This document shows positions 17,818 to 21,790 of a stretch of DNA of 21,790 nt, one piece after another. The translations under genes and the position numbers were made by a program. The DNA lies in assembly GCA_003427395.1 (NCBI GenBank), contig BFEA01000208.1, positions 1,986,954-2,008,743 on the forward strand, written 5' to 3'. Position 1 is the first letter of the stretch. Every line of letters begins with the position of its first letter. A model generated the notes under the pieces. It was given only the letters and a program-made list of their open reading frames with translations, had not been told where the DNA came from and ran no database searches. Origin of the DNA: Chara braunii (Eukaryota; Streptophyta; Charophyceae; Charales; Characeae).

Positions 17818-17845
17818 ATTCCATGAGGATTCGAACTCATGATCT
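17818..17845 (-). other. tRNA B-box-like sequence
   Basis: On the minus strand, CATGAGTTCGAATCCTCATG forms a T-arm-like hairpin with a B-box match (GAGTTCGAATCC). Its loop is 8 rather than 7 nt and no full cloverleaf is evident. The neighbouring CTCATGATCTGTTTATTAC (plus strand) has a relative at 18834-18852 (CTCGTGATCTGTTCATTAC), suggesting a tRNA-derived repeat. Confidence 0.35.
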
Positions 17846-17982
17846 GTTTATTACCACCGCTTGGTACGTGTATACCATCCATCCATTCATCCACATGGGG
17901 TGGATATGTTAGATGTTTGTTGTTATGCTGTGCAGATATTGGATTGAAGCGTGACAAAGCGATCGATCTGCTGTCACTCGAG

Positions 17983-18001
17983 AACCCTAAACCCTAAACC
18001 C
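17983..18001 (+). repeat. Short interstitial plant-type telomere repeat
   Basis: AACCCTAAACCCTAAACCC is about two and a half CCCTAAA units (Arabidopsis-type TTTAGGG on the other strand), followed by degenerate ACCCTTAACCC. It may be a repair scar or telo-box sequence. Positions 18002-18316 have no other recognisable feature. Confidence 0.7.
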
Positions 18002-18372
18002 ACAACCCTTAACCCATCTTCTCATTTAAGTTAAGTAACTACCACTTAGATAAGTTGATTCTCCCATGCAGCCACATGGATTGGGCATGTTAACATTATC
18101 TTCTTGCTCAGAGATTGGCCGAAGTCGTGGGCTCAAACCATCAGCCCATCTTCTCATTTTAATGACGTTAGCGAGACTCCCACTTTCCCGATCTACCATC
18201 TTACGAAACCACTGCCAAGGGAACGGTCTTGGAAGAATCAGCGGGGAAAGAAGACCCTGTGGAGTTTGACTCTGTTTGGACACTGTGCAATGACTTGAGA
18301 GGTGTAGAAAAGGTAGGTGCTTTTTCTCTTTTTCTTTTTTTTTAAACTTGAGCAGCGTTCAGGCGAGTATGC

Positions 18373-18402
18373 TTAGAGGGGTGATACAAGCATCCCCTTT
18401 AA
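18373..18402 (-). repeat. Hairpin with ATGCTTGTATCA loop (SINE-like unit 4)
   Basis: On the minus strand TTAAAGGGG and CCCCTCTAA enclose the loop ATGCTTGTATCA. Eight of nine stem positions pair (one A-C, a G-T on the other strand). The stem shares no sequence with the hairpins at 6127-6162 and 8114-8149, but the loop does. Its base overlaps the left arm of the neighbouring palindrome. Confidence 0.65.
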
Positions 18403-18593
18403 ACCGCCAGTACACAGCCCCAGCCTTGCTGAAAAAGAAACTCGTCACCTACGACAATTTTGGAGGGTTGGCCTTTCGGACCACAATGACTGGTGGCGCC
18501 AGCCAAAAAAGAAAAAGAAGTGCGCCGTCGGCTGCTTGAAAAAGCTCGGCACGCAGTAAGGCACCTGCCGGCCCGGGTGTACTGGTGGTTTAA
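18399..18593. repeat. 195-bp inverted-repeat element, TTAAACC ends
   Basis: The left arm TTAAACCGCCAGTACAC (18399-18415) and the right arm GTGTACTGGTGGTTTAA (18577-18593) match at 16 of 17 positions as inverted repeats. It resembles the 176-bp element at 5700-5875 in its first bases and in lying inside a SINE-like unit after the core. The interior contains a motif shared with 5328-5370 and an A-rich run. Confidence 0.65.
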
Positions 18594-18747
18594 GCAGTTC
18601 CCGGCGTTGAAGGCTCCATCTCTTGGAGTGGAGCTGCACCCTACAACGCAAGTGAAATACGACAGAATGGAGTGAACGACTCTTAGCGCTCTGGGACTTG
18701 CCAATCCACCCAACTGTCCCAACGGCGTCTATCTGGTTCAATCAAAT

Positions 18748-18820
18748 GGGAAAATAGCTTAGTTGGTTAAGAGTGCTGGTCTGTCATGATCGAAGTCGCG
18801 AGTTCAAATCCCGTTCTTCA
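18748..18820 (+). tRNA. Decayed tRNA-Asp(GTC)-like sequence
   Basis: TAGCTTAGTTGGTTAAGAG matches the A-box/D-arm consensus, CTGTCAT could be an anticodon loop with GTC, and GAGTTCAAATCCCG matches the B box/T arm. Parts do not fold well: the acceptor stem has two mismatches, the T stem one, and the anticodon arm pairs only with a 6-nt loop. The D/T-arm sequence resembles bacterial or organellar tRNA-Asp more than nuclear plant tRNA-Asp. It is either a pseudogene of organellar origin or the head of a tRNA-derived SINE. Confidence 0.4.
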
Positions 18821-18910
18821 GGATTGGGCGGACTCGTGATCTGTTCATTACGCATCAATAGATGTGTTTGCGATTCAGCGACATCGACTGGGTATGTGAA
18901 TAGCAGTATG

Positions 18911-18994
18911 TTGTTCCGGTTTCCATTTCTAAACATATCCGCGCAGTTATCTTACTATCTTGTTCCTGTTTCCAGTTCTAAACATATCCGCACA
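18911..18994 (+). repeat. Short direct duplication, period 49
   Basis: TTGTTCCGGTTTCCATTTCT plus AAACATATCCGCGCA (18911-18945) recurs as TTGTTCCTGTTTCCAGTTCT plus AAACATATCCGCACA (18960-18994), with a few substitutions. Confidence 0.8.
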
Positions 18995-19096
18995 AAGAAC
19001 CGCCCCCTGGATGAGTGGACCATAGGCAGAAAGGGAGAAAGGAGGAGAAATGGGGTTTCCGAACCGTTTTTCTTATGTATATATATCGTCAAACAG

Positions 19097-19450
19097 ATAT
19101 ATATATATATATACAGGGTCACCAGCCCGTCCGTACGGAGGTCCCCGGGCCGACCTCTGTACGTACGGGCGTTCGGGGTCCGAACCCGAAGGCATTCGGC
19201 CCCCGCCAAAAATTATTTCGGGGCCTAAAAATAAATGTTTTTCTCTGAATTGTTTTTTTGTGAGTTATCTATGATGTGCGCTACGTGCCTATAAAATTTG
19301 AAGTCATTTCGCTTTGCCAAAACAAAATTAAAAATCACCAAAGATGGCGGTGTCGAAACGTGCTCGCCCACTCACTATTTTGTTTTTTTTCACTTTTTAC
19401 TTTTTATTTTCACTTTATTTCGGAGTCAAAAAAAAAATATTCTTTTTTGA
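19097..19450. mobile_element. Inverted-repeat transposon relic, copy 2, with left terminus
   Basis: The left end CAGGGTCACC (19114-19123) abuts a (TA)n tract (19097-19113), mirroring the right end of copy 1 (GGTTACCCTG facing TA repeats at 11855-11875). GC-rich subterminal sequence with CGTACG and GGGCGTTCGG follows. About 19290-19378 then aligns with 11226-11309, including CCAAAGATGGCGGTGTCGAA. The right terminus is missing. Confidence 0.6.
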
Positions 19451-19497
19451 GACTTTTTTAATGAGTTTTTTATTATGTGTTAGTACACGTCTGTATG

Positions 19498-19800
19498 TTT
19501 TTTTTTTTTTTTTTTTTTTTTTTGAAGAACAGCCAAGCAGAGGCTAGGGGTGCTGGTAAGAGCAGACACTGCTCGGCGCTAGCATCGCCCGGGAGGCTCC
19601 ATCTATTGGTGGGGAGCAGCACCTGCTGGAAATCTGTCTCTTATACACATCTAGATGTGTATAAGAGACAGGGCTAGGGGTGCTGGTAAGAGCAGACACC
19701 GCTAGCATCGCCGGGGAGGCTCCATCTATTGGTGGGGAGCAGCACCTGCTGGAAATCGGGTCCAGCGTCCCTGAACATTGAACTTGCTCATGCGACCAAT
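19498..19800 (-). mobile_element. SINE-like unit 5 (minus strand), two copies joined by the adapter
   Basis: On the minus strand a GGGACGCTGGACCC segment and the core TTTCCAGCAGGTGCTGCTCC then CCACCAATAGATGGAG (copy at 19672-19756) are followed by the adapter, then the same core again (19542-19633), then a 26-base A tail (T on plus, 19498-19523). The copies differ by a 7-bp indel and at least one substitution, so they come from two loci or alleles. The left copy contains a perfect hairpin GAGCAG-TGT-CTGCTC. Confidence 0.6.
19634..19671. other. Second Nextera mate-pair junction adapter (artefact)
   Basis: This has the same 38 bases as 10882-10919: CTGTCTCTTATACACATCT followed by its reverse complement. 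It joins two SINE copies and again creates a false SYTHLDVYKRQ peptide in both directions. Confidence 0.98.
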
Positions 19801-19839
19801 CATGCAGATGTGACGACAGCAAGTTAGCAAGCTACCAGG

Positions 19840-20290
19840 CTACCGGGCTTACCTTTCTCAATGAAGTTCGGAAAGTAGAGGTACGCAGTGGCCTGAGCAG
19901 CCTGCCTATCTGACAGTCGTTGGTGAGAGACGATATGCTCCAGTGTCACGACTGCAGCTAGAAAAACAACATGCATTTGTAATGACAGTCGTTATGATGC
20001 AGGTAAACTACCGAATTCACTTACTCAGAAAGAGGTTCTGCCGGCATGACTAACACAATAATCTGTGTTGCTAACCTACCTTACAGCCAATGGTAGGTAA
20101 TGGAATGGACCTGTATCGTGACTGCAACTAGAGGAGGCAGCCTGCATTTGTGACACCAACAGGCTATCGGGCTCATCTACAAAAGGGAATTTTGGCAGGT
20201 AGAACTACAGAACCTTCTGAGCCAGACGCCCACATGCCAGCCTGTGGTGAGAGATAGACCTCCCTTCCGTTCAGGCAGGATGCTGCTGTT
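19840..20290 (+). repeat. Degenerate tandem repeat, three units of about 160 bp
   Basis: Units begin near CTACCGGGCTTAC (19840), CTACCGAATTCAC (20008) and CTATCGGGCTCAT (20164). Other matching landmarks are CACGACTGCAGCTAGA (about 19948) with CGTGACTGCAACTAGA (about 20116), and GTTGGTGAGAGACGATA (about 19919) with TGTGGTGAGAGATAGA (about 20242). The units are strongly diverged and I see no coding. Confidence 0.5.
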
Positions 20291-20499
20291 GTCGTGGTTT
20301 TTTTGTTCGACTATTTACAGCCCAGCATCGCATGCTGTCCTTTCCTTCAACCAGTGGGTCTGCCGGCTGTCTGTATGCTCAGTCCGTACGAACCCATGTC
20401 CCGCTTCGTTGCTGCTGTTGTTCAAAAAAAACAGTGTCAGCCTTGAGATGCCTTGTAGTTGTTGCAGTCCCATCCTTGTACAGTGAGATCATCTGCTGA

Positions 20500-20728
20500 T
20501 GTGTGCTCAAACCGGCTGGCCCGATCCTGTGTTCTGGGCGGGGAGGGAGGAAAGTGGGGGGGTATTGGGTGGAGAGTCCAGGGGGAGGGGAGAAGGGTAA
20601 GAGGGTATTGGGGTCGGGGAGCCAAGTGGGGGCAAGGGTGGCAGGGGAGAGGGGGAAGAGGATGACACAGAAGGGTTTCGCGAGCACGATGAGGGCGGTG
20701 GAGGGCTGATAGGGGGAGGGCTCGACGA

Positions 20729-20763
<35 letters not shown>

Positions 20764-20828
20764 AGCCGGGGGGAGACAGACGACATGGGTGGCGACATTT
20801 GCGTGGGCATGGGAGGGGATTGTACCAC
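20500..20828 (-). other. G-rich purine tract with a G32 run; proline-rich frame on the minus strand
   Basis: The plus strand is GGGGA/GGGT-rich from about 20530, with G32 at 20731-20762. The minus-strand frame (20379-20900) continues from LINE-derived GLASQPPQ into a Pro/Ser-rich tail. The LINE protein may truly end in a proline-rich tail, or this may only be repetitive sequence read in an open frame. The G run makes the frame unreliable. Confidence 0.4.
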
Positions 20829-21750
20829 CTGTGGAGGCTGGGAGGCTAGCCCGTTATGTACGTGATGGTCCTGGACAGCAACCAGATTTAGTACTGTCAA
20901 CTCGTTCCTTGTTTGGCCCGGTAGAGGTATAGTGAAGCATATGTGACGCCCAACCTCACGCCCAGGACCGCGGCCCGGTAGAGGTATAGTGCAGTCGCGC
21001 AGAAAGTCGCGTGATTACACAAAGTGGCTCGTCACATTCTGCCCTCCGGTATGACCAATGATCATCCTGAGCAGCCCAAATTTTCCAAGTCAAAATCCCA
21101 TTTTCGTTCACCTTCGCCATCGTCTTCTGCGGGTCGAGCCAAAGCTCAGAGAAGGCAGCCACAACTTTTTTCTTGGCCTGCCCCTCCTTTGTAGCCCCTA
21201 CCACCTACCTGAGTTTACTGCTGGCCTTTACCAAATTAGCATGAATGATTTCTACTAATTCCGCCTTGGCTTGATAGAGGCCAAAGACCGCTTCTTGCCT
21301 TTCCACTGAGCACCTTTCACGCCAGATAACCATGAGGACTGTCAACCTCATGTGTTTGAACAGGTTGCGCTGAAAGGGTGTCCATGCTGGGGGAATGTTC
21401 TTGCACATTCCTAAGAGGATAAGAGCAACGTCCCAGTGGAACACCTCGCCCATGTGCCACATCGCATCCCACCATTGCCACACTCTTCTTGCCATTGGGC
21501 AGTCGAGGAGGCAGTGCTCCAGATCTGCCCTTCGTGGTTGAGAGCCAGGTCCACAGTGGGCGGCGGGCGCAGATGGCAGATAGGACTCCCTTCGGCTTCA
21601 AGTTTGATTTCGTTGTTACCCAGTCCGGTGTCGGAAGGCACTCGTGGGAATATTCTTCTATACTTATCATAGAGATGTTCTGATTCACATAATCCCCTAA
21701 TAATATTTTCGTCTTCTTCTATATAGGCGGGACATCGAGAGGGCACCTTC
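20829..21750 (-). pseudogene. L1-type LINE C-terminal region (zf-RVT), decayed copy 2
   Basis: On the minus strand, HCLLDCPMARRVWQWWDAM (about 21460-21521) matches the zf-RVT zinc-binding domain at the C terminus of plant L1 reverse transcriptases (H..C..C P.A..VW pattern). It continues with LTVLMVIWRERC, a typical following helix. The protein is broken: TAG at 21205-21207 replaces the CAG found in copy 1, a 97-bp insertion lies at 20941-21037, and the frames upstream of the cysteines (21530-21746) do not agree, implying a frameshift. The catalytic reverse transcriptase would lie beyond the window edge. It is non-functional here. Confidence 0.7.
20938..21037. repeat. 97-bp insertion in the LINE with ATGTGACG/CGTCACAT ends
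   Basis: Relative to copy 1 (near 11030), copy 2 has 97 extra bases. They begin ATGTGACG (20941-20948) and end CGTCACAT (21030-21037), with CAT repeated at both edges (20938-20940, 21035-21037). The insert also contains a second CCCGGTAGAGGTATAGTG, which duplicates LINE sequence just outside it. It could be a tiny inverted-repeat element or a replication-slippage product. Confidence 0.5.
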
Positions 21751-21790
21751 CATCTGTCTAGCAGGCACTCGTGGGAATATTCTTCTATAC
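21636..21790 (+). repeat. 28-bp direct repeat reaching the window edge
   Basis: AGGCACTCGTGGGAATATTC plus TTCTATAC at 21636-21663 is repeated exactly at 21763-21790, the last base of the window, 127 bases later. The same sequence also occurs at 10793-10820. If the window edge is a contig end, this may be an assembly-graph end rather than a real duplication. Confidence 0.7.

Larger units (their letters stand above)
18317..18660 (-). mobile_element. SINE-like unit 4 (minus strand) carrying a palindromic insert
   Basis: Read on the minus strand: core GTGCAGCTCCACTCCAAGAG then ATGGAGCC (about 18610-18640), then a TTAAACC palindrome (18399-18593), then a hairpin with loop ATGCTTGTATCA (18373-18402), then an A-rich tail (T-rich on plus, 18318-18346). 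This is the same order as units 1-3. No target duplication was found. Confidence 0.5.

Noticed and set aside
18399-18593. piggyBac-type element because of TTAA at both ends
   Set aside because: TTAA is part of the matching arms, so a target duplication cannot be shown, and the arms do not begin with the usual CCC.
19477-19822. Frames on both strands containing SYTHLDVYKRQ
   Set aside because: They are translations of the second Nextera adapter and SINE sequence.

Overview
The window looks like a repeat-rich nuclear scaffold piece from a green-lineage eukaryote. The evidence is short plant-type CCCTAAA arrays, an LTR-retrotransposon primer-binding site of the plant initiator-tRNA-Met type, the C-terminal zf-RVT end of an L1-type LINE, poly(A)-tailed SINE-like repeats and many small inverted-repeat transposons. 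A charophyte such as Chara would fit, but that is an inference from overall character; no marker gene settles it. The window is a draft: it has a 690-base N gap (10097-10786), an isolated N (6798), and two intact Nextera mate-pair junction adapters left in the assembly (10882-10919 and 19634-19671), so sequence order across those joins cannot be trusted.

Layout. 1-528: G-rich sequence, then (TA)n and (ATT)n tracts. 529-4240: remains of an LTR retrotransposon, with a probable 5' LTR (529-1615) carrying a 27-bp minisatellite, a PBS, a leader dense in ACGTGGCA motifs, and a broken Gag-like coding region interrupted by a 668-bp inverted-repeat element. 4240-9700: no convincing gene; it holds a tandem duplication, several SINE-like and palindromic elements, and large microsatellites. 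10787-11864: LINE fragments around an adapter, then an inverted-repeat transposon with a related 271-bp MITE nested inside it, shown by a perfect 8-bp target duplication.

12045-16622 is the only strong protein-coding gene: an uninterrupted 1,525-residue reading frame for a mostly disordered, charged protein with basic clusters, four diverged internal repeats, low-complexity tracts and one C2HC zinc-finger-like motif near its C terminus. No family was recognised. 16623-18300 is downstream non-coding sequence with short repeats, a G31 run and a short telomere-like array. 18317-19760 holds more SINE-like and palindromic units, a decayed tRNA-Asp-like sequence, and half of a second copy of the transposon found at 11.2-11.9 kb. 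19840-20290 is a degenerate tandem repeat. 20829-21750 is a decayed LINE C-terminal region on the minus strand.

The genes do not form a pathway. The most novel signal is in the repeats: three members of a SINE-like family carry hairpins with a nearly constant 12-nt loop (ATGCYYRTATCA) but quite different, still complementary, stems. Two such units also sit in series between three copies of one 14-bp site.
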